The notes below the pieces were generated by a model. That model worked only from the letters and a program-made list of their open reading frames with translations, made no database searches and had not been told where the DNA came from. 64,000 nt of DNA from positions 1 through 64,000 of the forward strand of contig VAFL01000001.1 in the NCBI GenBank assembly GCA_005768755.1. The letters are read 5' to 3'. A program made the position numbers and the translations under genes. The first letter of the stretch is position 1. Every line of letters starts with the position of its first letter. Positions 44,001 to 52,589 of this stretch are shown one piece after another. The stretch is from Paracoccus denitrificans. Its GTDB lineage: Bacteria; Pseudomonadota; Alphaproteobacteria; Rhodobacterales; Rhodobacteraceae.

Positions 44001-44489
44001 ATGGATATCGGCTGGAGCGAGCTTCTGCTCATCGGGGTCGTCGCGCTGATCGTGATCGGTCCGCGCGATCTGCCACATATGTTCCGTGCCCTGGGCCGCA
44101 TTACCGGCAAGGTCAAGTCCATGGCGCGCGAATTTTCATCTGCCATGGAAGATGCGGCGCGTGATTCGGGGCTGGATGAGGCGACGAAATCGCTGAACGA
44201 CGTCCGCAACCTGACGTCGAAACGCTCGCTCGGGGTAGACGCGCTGGATCGTGCCGCCGACAGGTTCGAGAAGTGGGATCCAAAGCTGCCATCTGCGCGT
44301 GCCCCCGCAAAGCCTGACCCCGCCGCCAATGGCAAGGCCCCGGCGGACGGTCTGACGGCCGCTTCGGCGGCCCCCGATACTGCTTCGCAACAAACCCCTG
44401 ATGTGATCGGGGCAGACGCACAGCAGGATGACCGCAGCGGCCAGCGTAGGCTGCACGCTGTCCGGCGCAGTGATTCGAAGGACATCTGA
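44001..44489 (+). CDS. tatB: Twin-arginine translocase subunit TatB
   Basis: This 162-aa protein has the TatB N-terminus (MDIGWSELLLIGVVALIVIGP), the amphipathic helix PRDLPHMFRALGRITGKV, and a long variable tail rich in Ala, Pro and Asp. The ATG at 44001 directly follows a TTG that could serve as an alternative start. Confidence 0.95.
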   Translation: MDIGWSELLLIGVVALIVIGPRDLPHMFRALGRITGKVKSMAREFSSAMEDAARDSGLDEATKSLNDVRNLTSKRSLGVDALDRAADRFEKWDPKLPSARAPAKPDPAANGKAPADGLTAASAAPDTASQQTPDVIGADAQQDDRSGQRRLHAVRRSDSKDI

Positions 44490-44490
44490 G

Positions 44491-45348
44491 GTGAGTGCGA
44501 ATACCGAACAGCGGGACGAATTGGACGACAGCTCTGCCCCGCTGATCGAACATCTTGCAGAACTGCGCAACCGGCTGATCTGGTCGGTGCTGGCCTTTGT
44601 CGTGGCCATGGTCGTCTGCTATTCCGTCTGGAACCCGATTTATAATTTCCTGACACGCCCGATCTGCGACGCGCTTGAAGGACGTGGACAGGAATGCGGG
44701 CTGATCCTGCTGAAGCTTCAGGAAGGCTTTTTCGTGGCCATCCAGATCAGCTTCTTCGGCGGTTTCATCCTGGCCTTTCCGGTCATCGGCTACCAGTTGT
44801 GGCGCTTCGTCGCCCCCGGCCTTTACCGCAGCGAGAAGCAGGCCTTTCTGCCTTTCCTGATCGCATCGCCGGTCATGTTCTTCATCGGCGGGGCCTTCGC
44901 CTATTACATCATCCTGCCGATGGCCTACGACTTTTTCCTTGGCTTTCAGCAGGGACCGCTGGCGCTGCCCGACGATCCCGACGCGACGCAGACCGCATCG
45001 ACGGCGATGGCGGGCATCGTTTTCCAGGGATCGGTCAGCGAATATTTGTCGCTGACGACGAAATTCATTCTGGCCTTCGGTCTGTCCTTCCAGCTGCCGG
45101 TCGCGCTGACGCTTCTTGGCAAGGCGGGGCTGGTCTCATCCGAAGGGCTGGGCAGCATGCGCAAATATGCGATCGTGCTGATTCTGATCCTGTCTGCCGT
45201 CGTGACCCCGCCCGATGTGATCAGTCAGGTGGTCCTGTTCACCGTGGTTTACGGGCTTTACGAGATCTCGATCCAGCTGGTCCGGCGTATCGAAAAGAAG
45301 CGCAATGAAGAATTGCGCGCTCAGGGACTGCCCGTCGAAGATGAATGA
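44491..45348 (+). CDS. tatC: Twin-arginine translocase subunit TatC
   Basis: This 285-aa membrane protein has six helices and the substrate-receptor motif LIEHLAELRNRLIWS. It includes a FFGGFILAFPVIGYQLWRFVAPGLYRSEK stretch and late helices with VLILSAVVTPPDVISQV. The likely start is GTG 44491, one base after the tatB stop; earlier in-frame codons would overlap tatB and have no homology. Its stop is overlapped by the DUF815 ATPase gene. Confidence 0.94.
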   Translation: MSANTEQRDELDDSSAPLIEHLAELRNRLIWSVLAFVVAMVVCYSVWNPIYNFLTRPICDALEGRGQECGLILLKLQEGFFVAIQISFFGGFILAFPVIGYQLWRFVAPGLYRSEKQAFLPFLIASPVMFFIGGAFAYYIILPMAYDFFLGFQQGPLALPDDPDATQTASTAMAGIVFQGSVSEYLSLTTKFILAFGLSFQLPVALTLLGKAGLVSSEGLGSMRKYAIVLILILSAVVTPPDVISQVVLFTVVYGLYEISIQLVRRIEKKRNEELRAQGLPVEDE

Positions 45349-46183
45349 GAAAGACCTGACCCGCATCGCCGATGCGTTGGAGCGTCTGGCCCCGGCCCCC
45401 GCACCTGCCCCCAGTTTCGCCGAGGCGGATGCCTATATCTGGCACACCGCCCCCGATCGGCTGGAACCCGTCGCCAAGGTGAACAGGGTGGAACTGGCGC
45501 AGCTGGTTGGCATCGACCGCGCGCGCGACACGCTGCTGACAAATACGCTGCAATTCGCGCGTGGCCACGCAGCGAACAACGCGCTTTTATGGGGCGCGCG
45601 GGGAATGGGGAAATCCAGCCTCGTGAAGGCCGCCCATGCCGAAGCGCGGGCCCAGGGGCTGCCGCTGGTGCTGGTCGAGATCGCACGCGAGGATCTGGAC
45701 AGCGTCGGTCGGCTGCTGGCGCTTCTGGGCGCTGCCACGGACAGGCGTTTCCTGCTTTTTGCCGACGACCTGTCTTTCAGCCACGACGACACGCAGTATA
45801 AATCGCTGAAGGCGGTGCTGGATGGCGGGCTGGCCGGGCGCCCCGACAATGTGATCCTTTACGCGACATCGAACCGCCGCCATCTGATGCCGCGCGACAT
45901 GATCGACAACGAACGCGCGACCGCGATCCATCCCGGCGAAGCGGTCGAGGAGAAGGTCTCGCTATCAGATCGTTTCGGACTGTGGCTGGGCTTTCATCCC
46001 TGCGCGCAGGACGAATATCTGCAGATGATCCGAGGCTATTGCGATGCTTACGGCATCAAGATCGACGAGGATACGCTGAAGGCCGAGGCCATCGAATGGC
46101 AGGCGACGCGTGGGGCGCGCTCGGGCCGGGTCGCGTGGCAATTCTTTACAGACCTTGCGGGTCGCAACGGGCTGCATCTGTAA
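45341..46183 (+). CDS. DUF815-family AAA ATPase
   Basis: This 280-aa P-loop ATPase has Walker A LLWGARGMGKSSLV (residues about 82-95) and Walker B RFLLFADDLSF. A sensor-like ATSNRRHLMPRDMIDNE follows, as in the DUF815 family. The family is common in proteobacteria, often encoded with tat genes, and has no established function. It overlaps tatC by eight bases, so it is translated with the Tat operon. Confidence 0.88.
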   Translation: MNEKDLTRIADALERLAPAPAPAPSFAEADAYIWHTAPDRLEPVAKVNRVELAQLVGIDRARDTLLTNTLQFARGHAANNALLWGARGMGKSSLVKAAHAEARAQGLPLVLVEIAREDLDSVGRLLALLGAATDRRFLLFADDLSFSHDDTQYKSLKAVLDGGLAGRPDNVILYATSNRRHLMPRDMIDNERATAIHPGEAVEEKVSLSDRFGLWLGFHPCAQDEYLQMIRGYCDAYGIKIDEDTLKAEAIEWQATRGARSGRVAWQFFTDLAGRNGLHL

Positions 46184-46207
46184 ATCTATCGATCAAACAA
46201 GTGATTG

Positions 46208-46235
46208 CATGAAACGCGAACTTGCGATTTTCATG
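46208..46235. promoter_or_regulatory. Inverted repeat at the ScfR-type gene start, candidate autoregulatory site
   Basis: A perfect seven-base inverted repeat (CATGAAA and TTTCATG, separated by 14 bases) ends six bases before the ATG at 46241. It overlaps the ribosome-binding region. Autoregulation is only inferred. Confidence 0.4.
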
Positions 46236-46240
46236 TAAGG

Positions 46241-47464
46241 ATGACGTTTGCTTCCACTACTTCGCGTATTTCGGCAGGTGCGCGCATCCGTGACATGCGC
46301 CTGTCGCAGGGCCGTGCACAGGCAGAACTGGCAAAGTCGGCGGGTATCTCGGCAGCTTATCTGAACCTGATCGAACATGACCGCCGCAGCCTGACGGCGC
46401 CGGTTCGCACCCGCCTTGCCGAGGCGCTTGGCACCAGTCCCGAGGAACTTGAGTCCGGGCGTGAAGAATCCTTGCTGTCTGCCCTTCGCATCGCTGCGGC
46501 CGCTGCGCCGGAACAGATCTCCGTCGAGGCCGGGCGGATGGCAGAATTCGCCACCAGAATGCCGGGCTGGGCGGGGCTGGTCGTGGCACTGTCGCAGCGC
46601 GCCGATGCGCTGGAAAGGCGTCTGGCGGGGTTGTCGGACCGGATGAGCCGCAACCCCTATCTTCTTGATACATTGCACGAGGTCCTGTCTGCTGTGACCT
46701 CGCTTCGGTCCACGGCCTCAATCCTCGTGCAGGAGCCAGAGATCGGTCCCGACTGGCGCGACCGCTTTCACGGTAATCTTGATCAGGACAGTCGCCGGCT
46801 TTCGGTAACAGCGCAGGCCCTTGTCGCCTACCTGGAAAGCTTCGAACAGGATGCAGCGCTGCTGCCCCCCCAGGAAGAGTTCGAGGCATGGATCGCAGAA
46901 GGTCGACCCGAATCGGGACTGGCCACGGACGCCGCCAAGGATCTTGCCCTGCAGTGGTCCACCATCGAGGCTGCAGACCGCGCGGCGTTACCCGATGCGA
47001 TGATCGTCCCGGTGGCCGGCGGCGAGCCTTTGCAGATCGCATCGGCGTTGGCCAAGCCCTTGGATCTGGTGCTGCGTCGTCTGGCCGGCCTTGAACCTGA
47101 CGCCGGTCTGATGATCTGCGATGGGGCGGGAGGGGTGATCGTGCGCCGGCCCGCGCGTGGGATGGCGGCATTTCGCGCGGGCGATCCCTGCGCCATGTTG
47201 CCCGTGTTCGAGGCATTGGCCCAGCCGGGAAGCCCGGTGCAGCGGCTGATCGAGACCGAAACCGGCCAGTTCCTGCGCGCTTATGCAGTCGCCAGCCGTT
47301 TACCTGGTCCGTCGGCCGCGGCGCCCGTCCTCAGTCGCGCGGTCATGTTGATGCGCCCCGCGACAAACGAAGGAGAGGCCGCCGTGCCGGTTGGTCCGAC
47401 ATGCAGGATATGCCCGCGCAGCGACTGCGCGGGACGTCGCGTCGCCTCGATCCTGCAGCGGTGA
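46241..47464 (+). CDS. XRE-family ScfR/RamB-type regulator
   Basis: This 407-aa regulator has an N-terminal helix-turn-helix (RIRDMRLSQGRAQAELAKSAGISAAYLNLIEHDRRSL) and a long C-terminal ScfR (DUF2083-type) domain ending with a cysteine cluster, CRICPRSDC. Relatives such as RamB and short-chain fatty acyl-CoA regulators control acetate, glyoxylate or propionate genes. ATG 46241 is preceded by TAAGG. It lies upstream of the sensor kinase module and may work with it. Confidence 0.82.
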   Translation: MTFASTTSRISAGARIRDMRLSQGRAQAELAKSAGISAAYLNLIEHDRRSLTAPVRTRLAEALGTSPEELESGREESLLSALRIAAAAAPEQISVEAGRMAEFATRMPGWAGLVVALSQRADALERRLAGLSDRMSRNPYLLDTLHEVLSAVTSLRSTASILVQEPEIGPDWRDRFHGNLDQDSRRLSVTAQALVAYLESFEQDAALLPPQEEFEAWIAEGRPESGLATDAAKDLALQWSTIEAADRAALPDAMIVPVAGGEPLQIASALAKPLDLVLRRLAGLEPDAGLMICDGAGGVIVRRPARGMAAFRAGDPCAMLPVFEALAQPGSPVQRLIETETGQFLRAYAVASRLPGPSAAAPVLSRAVMLMRPATNEGEAAVPVGPTCRICPRSDCAGRRVASILQR

Positions 47465-47480
47465 TGCGTGATCAGCCGCT

Positions 47481-47509
47481 TTGACAAGCCATTCTGCGCA
47501 GTGCCTAAT
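47481..47509 (+). promoter_or_regulatory. Sigma-70-type promoter of the receiver-kinase operon
   Basis: TTGACA (47481-47486) and CCTAAT (47504-47509) are separated by 17 bases, matching the housekeeping consensus (6/6 and 4/6). This lies 22 bp before the receiver ATG. Confidence 0.6.
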
Positions 47510-47531
47510 CGCCAGCGGGAGAGGGGCCTTA

Positions 47532-47909
47532 ATGACATCGTTCACCGATATTCTGCTGGTCGAGGATGAACAGAACATCGCCGAGGCGATACGCTTCATC
47601 TTGTCCCGCGATGGCTGGCGATTGGCAATGTGGCCCGAGGGCGGCGGGGCATTGCAGCAGATCGTGACCCTGCGGCCGCGAATGGTCATACTCGACGTGA
47701 TGTTGCCTGCCCGCTCGGGGATCGAGGTTCTTGCCGCTGTTCGCGACGACCATCGCATTGCCACGACCCCGGTCCTTTTGCTGACCGCGCGCGGGCTGAA
47801 CGACGCGCAGACCAGTGGTGCGAACATGGCGGACCGCATCCTCGCCAAACCTTTCGACAACACTGAGTTGCGACGCGTGGTTGCCGAAATGATCGGCCCC
47901 GCCCGATGA
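47532..47909 (+). CDS. Lone receiver-domain response regulator
   Basis: This 125-aa protein consists of one CheY-like receiver domain with acidic residues E11 and D12, phosphoacceptor D55 (VILDVMLP), T86 and K107 (AKPFDN). It has no output domain. It probably receives phosphate from the kinase encoded two genes downstream and passes it on or interacts with another protein. It is coupled by ATGA to the small membrane protein gene. Confidence 0.87.
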   Translation: MTSFTDILLVEDEQNIAEAIRFILSRDGWRLAMWPEGGGALQQIVTLRPRMVILDVMLPARSGIEVLAAVRDDHRIATTPVLLLTARGLNDAQTSGANMADRILAKPFDNTELRRVVAEMIGPAR

Positions 47910-48169
47910 GTCTGCCGCCGGATCGCCCCATTTTCCTGGAGCGTGCGGCCTATCGCCGCCGCCGCCTGCAGGATGCTGCGCGCCTTTTGCCGGTGGTGAC
48001 GCTGATCGCGCTGCTGGTGCCAGTGTGGCTGATGCCGGCGGCGCTGTCGGGGGCAGGGGGCATGGTATTGCTTTTCGCATTGTGGACGCTTGTGATCTTA
48101 TGTTCGGGCCTGCTGCATCGCCGGTTGCGCCGTCCGCAACCATCAAGGGGCCGCAAGGATGAGCTTTGA
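47906..48169 (+). CDS. Small two-helix membrane protein, partner of SLC5-type kinase
   Basis: This 87-aa protein has a charged N-terminus, two membrane helices (about residues 26-46 and 53-71), and a basic tail. It overlaps the kinase gene by 11 bases, and the receiver gene overlaps it by four. Small hydrophobic proteins sit next to SLC5-type proteins in other systems: CbrX before CbrA, and the DUF485/DUF4212-type partners of acetate symporters. No homology was checked. Confidence 0.75.
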   Translation: MSLPPDRPIFLERAAYRRRRLQDAARLLPVVTLIALLVPVWLMPAALSGAGGMVLLFALWTLVILCSGLLHRRLRRPQPSRGRKDEL

Positions 48170-50804
48170 CAGCCTTATCCTTGCGGCGCTTCTGTATGTG
48201 GGGCTGCTGTTCATCGTTGCATGGGCAGCCGACCGTGCGGCCGCGCGCGGCCGGACGCGTTGGACAGACAAGCCGCTGGTTTATACGCTGTCGCTGTCTG
48301 TTTACTGCACGGCCTGGACGTTTTACGGGGCGGTCGGCTATGCGAGCCGGTCTGGTCTGGAATTTGTAACGATCTATCTTGGCCCGACGATCGTGTTGGC
48401 CGGAAGCTGGTGGGGCCTTCGGCGTCTGGTGCGGGTGTCCCGGATGCATCGGGTCACATCGGTCGCGGACCTGATTTCCGCGCTTTTCGGGAAGTCGAAC
48501 CCGTTGGCGGCCCTGATCACGCTGATTGCGTTGACGGCGGCCACGCCCTATCTGGCCCTGCAATTGCAATCCATTTCGGTTTCCTTTGCAGCGTTCGGGC
48601 CGGCCGATATGCCGCCTGGTCCGATTGACGGCTGGGTGGCCGTAGGTCTTGCCGTCTTTGCCATTCTGTTCGGCACGCGCAACCTTGCCGCAGATGAGCG
48701 GCATCACGGCGTGGTCATGGCCATCGCGGTCGAAGCCCTTGTCAAGCTGATTGCTTTCGTTGCGCTTGGTGTCTGGGTCGTCTGGGGGCTGGCAGGCGGA
48801 CCTGCGGATATCGTCGCACGCATCGCCGCGCGCGCGGCGGAACCTGACGCTGCGGGCTGGATGCTGCGCCCCGATCGCTGGACAGCGCTGATCGCCATTT
48901 CTGCGGCGGCGGTGCTGACACTGCCGCGGATGTTTCAGGTGCTGGTGGTCGAGCCCGCGGACGAAAGCTCGCTCAACTCTGCCTCATGGGCATTTCCTGC
49001 CTATCTCATGGCGATGTCGCTGTTCGTGCTGCCAATCGCCGTGATCGGGCGGGAACTTTTGCCGGCCAACGCGTCGCCCGATCTTTATGTCCTGCACCTG
49101 CCTTTGTCGCAGGGGCAGCACGGGCTGGCCTTGCTGGTTTTCCTGGGCGGTCTCAGCTCGGCCACATCGATGGTGATTATCAGCGCGATTGCGCTTGCAA
49201 CGATGATATCGAACCATTGGCTGGTGCCTTTGCTGCTTGGTCTGCGGCGTATTGATGCCTCCGATGCGGCCTCGCTGGATATTCGCGGCCCGCTGCTAGC
49301 GTCGCGCCGGATCGCAATTGTTGCCGTGATCGGGGCGGGCGCTGGATATCAGGCAATCGGCGGCGGACAGGCGCTAGCAGCGATGGGAACGGTCGCATTC
49401 GCCGGCGTGGCTCAGCTGTTGCCAGCGATGCTGGGCGGGTTGCTTTGGCGGGGTGCGACGCGGATGGGCGCCTATGCCGGGATTGTCGCGGGCAGCGCAA
49501 TCTGGCTGGCCTGGGTTTTCCTGCCGTCGCTTGGGCTTGCCGACCTGCCGGCGCTTGGCCCCGTCGATCCGCTTGCCGGTGCGGTCTTCATCTCCACCGG
49601 GTTGAACGTTGCGCTTTTCACGGGCGTTTCTTTGATGACGTTGCCGGACCCGCAGGAACGCCTGCAAGGCCTGTCCTTCGTTCACGCGGTCGCGCCCGAA
49701 ACGGCAACCGCCGCGACCACCGTGCGACCCGACGGCGCCGCCCGGGCAGAGGCATTGCTGGCGCTGGCGCGCCGCGTCTGGGGCGGGGATGAGGCGCTGA
49801 TGTTCTTCCGCTCTGAAGCGGATCGGCAAGGCAAGTCCGGCTTCTTGCCCGATGTGAACGCCGACTTCCTGTCGCGGCTGGAGCGACGTCTGGCGGGGGC
49901 CATGGGTGCAGCAACTGCGCATGCCATGCTGGCGCAGGTCGCGGGGCAGCGTCAGACAACGATTGCAGAGTTGATGGCGGTCGCCGGCGAAGCGCAACGC
50001 GCGAAGGAGCGTGCGCGCCAACTGAAGGACGATTCCGACGAGCTTTCGCGAACCGCCCGCCGCTTGCAGGAGGCTAACGACCGTTTGACCGCACTGTCGG
50101 TTCAGAAAGACGCGTTTCTGGGCCAGATCAGCCACGAATTGCGCACGCCCATGACGTCGATACGGGCATTTTCCGAATTGCTGAAGCTGGCTGACCTGGA
50201 TGATCACGACCGCGAGCGGTTTGCCGACATCATCCATCAGGAGGCGACGCGCCTGACCCGCCTGCTGGATGACCTTCTGGACCTTTCCGTCCTGGAAAGC
50301 GGGGGTGCGCGCTTGTCGCTGTCGGTCGTGAATCTGCACGATCTCATCTCGCGCGCGATAGAGGTCAGTTCGGCCTTGGGCAGCGGGACAGATCTGCGCA
50401 TCGACCGTGATATCCCGACCGAACACACCATGGTCATCACAGATGCTGACCGACTTTTGCAGGTCTTGATCAACCTTGTGGCAAATGCCCGGAAATATTG
50501 CACGGCTGCCCGCCCCGTCCTGACGATCCGTGCCCGCCGGCTGGCGCAGGAAACGCAGATCCTTGTGATGGACAACGGTGCCGGTATCCCGGCCGACAAA
50601 CAGGATCTGGTGTTCGAGAAGTTCTCGCGTCTGAACGACCCGGCGCGGGCGGGTGGTGCCGGGCTTGGCTTGGCAATATCCCGAGAGGTGATGACGTTTT
50701 TGGGTGGCACCATCACCTATCTGCCCGGCCACGACGGAGCGGCCTTCCGTCTGTCATTGCCGCTCAAGCCGCCCGGCTTCGTGCCACGCGAAGGTGAGGC
50801 ATAA
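48159..50804 (+). CDS. Sensor histidine kinase with sodium:solute symporter domain (CrbS/CbrA-like)
   Basis: This 881-aa protein begins with an SLC5-type transporter domain of about 13 helices (residues 1-490). A linking segment and coiled region (about 600-640) lead to a kinase core: H-box QISHELRTPMTSIRAFSELL with H659, N-box LINLVANARKY, and G-boxes VMDNGAGIP and GAGLGLAIS. It has no C-terminal receiver. Relatives such as CrbS and CbrA link transport of acetate or amino acids to signalling. It is encoded after a lone receiver and a small membrane protein and beside an ScfR-type regulator, so an acetate or short organic acid response is plausible. The ligand is not determined. Confidence 0.9.
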   Translation: MSFDSLILAALLYVGLLFIVAWAADRAAARGRTRWTDKPLVYTLSLSVYCTAWTFYGAVGYASRSGLEFVTIYLGPTIVLAGSWWGLRRLVRVSRMHRVTSVADLISALFGKSNPLAALITLIALTAATPYLALQLQSISVSFAAFGPADMPPGPIDGWVAVGLAVFAILFGTRNLAADERHHGVVMAIAVEALVKLIAFVALGVWVVWGLAGGPADIVARIAARAAEPDAAGWMLRPDRWTALIAISAAAVLTLPRMFQVLVVEPADESSLNSASWAFPAYLMAMSLFVLPIAVIGRELLPANASPDLYVLHLPLSQGQHGLALLVFLGGLSSATSMVIISAIALATMISNHWLVPLLLGLRRIDASDAASLDIRGPLLASRRIAIVAVIGAGAGYQAIGGGQALAAMGTVAFAGVAQLLPAMLGGLLWRGATRMGAYAGIVAGSAIWLAWVFLPSLGLADLPALGPVDPLAGAVFISTGLNVALFTGVSLMTLPDPQERLQGLSFVHAVAPETATAATTVRPDGAARAEALLALARRVWGGDEALMFFRSEADRQGKSGFLPDVNADFLSRLERRLAGAMGAATAHAMLAQVAGQRQTTIAELMAVAGEAQRAKERARQLKDDSDELSRTARRLQEANDRLTALSVQKDAFLGQISHELRTPMTSIRAFSELLKLADLDDHDRERFADIIHQEATRLTRLLDDLLDLSVLESGGARLSLSVVNLHDLISRAIEVSSALGSGTDLRIDRDIPTEHTMVITDADRLLQVLINLVANARKYCTAARPVLTIRARRLAQETQILVMDNGAGIPADKQDLVFEKFSRLNDPARAGGAGLGLAISREVMTFLGGTITYLPGHDGAAFRLSLPLKPPGFVPREGEA

Positions 50805-50864
50805 ACGAATCTTCAACCTCTGCCGTGCGATCGTGCGGGCAGGCAATGATGATTCGGATTGGCG

Positions 50865-52100
50865 ATGGCAAAGGCAGGCACCCAGAAAACCAAGGCCGCG
50901 ACGGCCGGTGGTACGGCGCCGGCACGGGGAACCGCGGCGGTGTTGGGTCGGTATCTGGCCCGGCAAAAGACCCAGTCCGGTATCGTCGCGCCGGCTGTCG
51001 CAGCGCCCAAACCAACGCCCGAGCGGGCGATCAGCATCGCCATCGGCCGCGCGGCGCAGAAATACTGCGCACTCAGCTGCTTTCCGGTTCAGGCCCGACA
51101 CGGCCGATCTACATTGGCAGAGATGATCGAACTGCTTCCTGAGCGCGCATTGGTGCTGGTGGTCGAAAACAACCGCGGCAGTCACGGTGTCGTGGCGCTC
51201 TCACAGGAATTTCTGACCGCTGTCATCGAAATGCAGTCCATCGGGCGGGTCGGCTCCCATCCAACGCCCGACCGGCTTCCGACCCGCACGGATGCTGCAA
51301 TCTCGGCCGAATTCGTCAATGCGGCGCTGGCTGAACTTGCGTCGGAACTGGGATTGCTGGGACAGGGGGACGGCACCACCTCGTTCCGCTTTGCAAGCTT
51401 TGTGCAGGATCCAAAACCGTTGGAACTGATGTTGGAAGACAATGTCTATGATAGTTACCGACTGGATGCGCGCCTTGGTCAGGGCGGCCCGCGTGAGGGG
51501 CGCTTCCTTGCATTCCTGCCAGCAGCAGACCAGGCTTTCTGCCCCGTCGATCACCCGGCTGAGCCTGCGCAGATGGCATCTGCCGGCCACGGCGGGTGCA
51601 GCTTGTCCGAAGCGGTTCAATCAGTGCCAATCACCCTGACGGCGATACTTTGCCGCAAGTCCATTCCATTGCGCGAGTTGCGCGCACTCACCCCCGGCGC
51701 GTTGATCGGCCTGCCATTCGATGCCATGGCAAAAGCGCGACTGGAAACGTCGTCAGGCGTTGCCGTGCTGACCGGAAAGCTGGGCGCCCTTCACGGGCAA
51801 CGCGCGATTCGCGTCACGGCCAAGCAAACCGCGACAACGGCGGCTGAGGGCTTCGCCAGCGAAAATGCCGACACAGTGCCGCAGGTCGCAGATCCAGCGG
51901 TCGGCTGGGATGCAGATCCTGGTATTTCTGACGCCGACGACACCTACAATTTTCCGCAGACATCGCTGTTCGCGGTCGAGCCGCCTGTCGATGACATGGA
52001 CGATCCCGACGCGTTCCGTCCGATCTTGCAGCAGCCGGAACCGGAAGAAGCAGATAATGTTGCCGCAACGGCGCTGCCAATGAATTTCATCATCGATTGA
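50865..52100 (+). CDS. Orphan FliM/FliN-like protein with SpoA domain
   Basis: This 411-aa protein has a FliM-like middle part (about residues 45-200, with PERALVLVVENNRGSHGVVAL and PTRTDAAISAEFVNAAL). It has a C-terminal SpoA/FliN-type domain (SIPLRELRALTPGALIGLPFDAMAKARL...GKLGALHGQRAIRV, about residues 270-325). An Ala/Thr-rich N-terminus and an acidic tail complete it. SpoA domains form rotor rings of flagella and type III secretion. No flagellar or secretion genes are nearby, so the role is unknown. ATG 50865 is chosen; an in-frame TTG lies six bases earlier. It is placed between the sensor kinase and infA. Confidence 0.72.
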   Translation: MAKAGTQKTKAATAGGTAPARGTAAVLGRYLARQKTQSGIVAPAVAAPKPTPERAISIAIGRAAQKYCALSCFPVQARHGRSTLAEMIELLPERALVLVVENNRGSHGVVALSQEFLTAVIEMQSIGRVGSHPTPDRLPTRTDAAISAEFVNAALAELASELGLLGQGDGTTSFRFASFVQDPKPLELMLEDNVYDSYRLDARLGQGGPREGRFLAFLPAADQAFCPVDHPAEPAQMASAGHGGCSLSEAVQSVPITLTAILCRKSIPLRELRALTPGALIGLPFDAMAKARLETSSGVAVLTGKLGALHGQRAIRVTAKQTATTAAEGFASENADTVPQVADPAVGWDADPGISDADDTYNFPQTSLFAVEPPVDDMDDPDAFRPILQQPEPEEADNVAATALPMNFIID

Positions 52101-52280
52101 TTGCCGCCGGCACCCGATGAAATGCGGCACACGGCATGAAGGGGCCCCGAAAGCGCGCCTGATTTGCCGCTATTGTCCCGGAAATCGCGTGGGTGGTGCT
52201 TTTCCCCTTGATTATCCAGCGAACCGGACGCATTTAACCCCGGCTTGCGGCTCCCGCAGGCAAGCCATCAAGGAGTGACC

Positions 52281-52499
52281 ATGGCCAAGGAAGAAATGCT
52301 CGAATTTCCTGGCGTCGTGAAGGAACTCCTGCCGAATGCGACATTCCGGGTCGAGCTTGAGAACGGCCATGAGATCATCGCGCATATGGCAGGTAAGATG
52401 CGGAAGAACCGCATCCGCGTTCTGGCCGGCGACAAGGTGCAGGTGGAAATGAACACCTATGACCTGACAAAGGGCCGTATCAACTATCGCTTCCGCTAA
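52281..52499 (+). CDS. infA: Translation initiation factor IF-1
   Basis: This 72-aa OB-fold protein matches IF-1 over its full length (GVVKELLPNATFRVELENGHEIIAHMAGKMRKNRIRVLAGDKVQVEM). ATG 52281 is preceded by AAGGAGTGACC, a strong ribosome-binding site. Confidence 0.97.
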   Translation: MAKEEMLEFPGVVKELLPNATFRVELENGHEIIAHMAGKMRKNRIRVLAGDKVQVEMNTYDLTKGRINYRFR

Positions 52500-52589
52500 G
52501 CGATATATGTGGGGCGGCGGTGCCGGCCGACTGTTTTCTCTGCCCGCATTTCGCGCTAGGCCGTCGCGACCCCGATCATCGGCCTCGCA

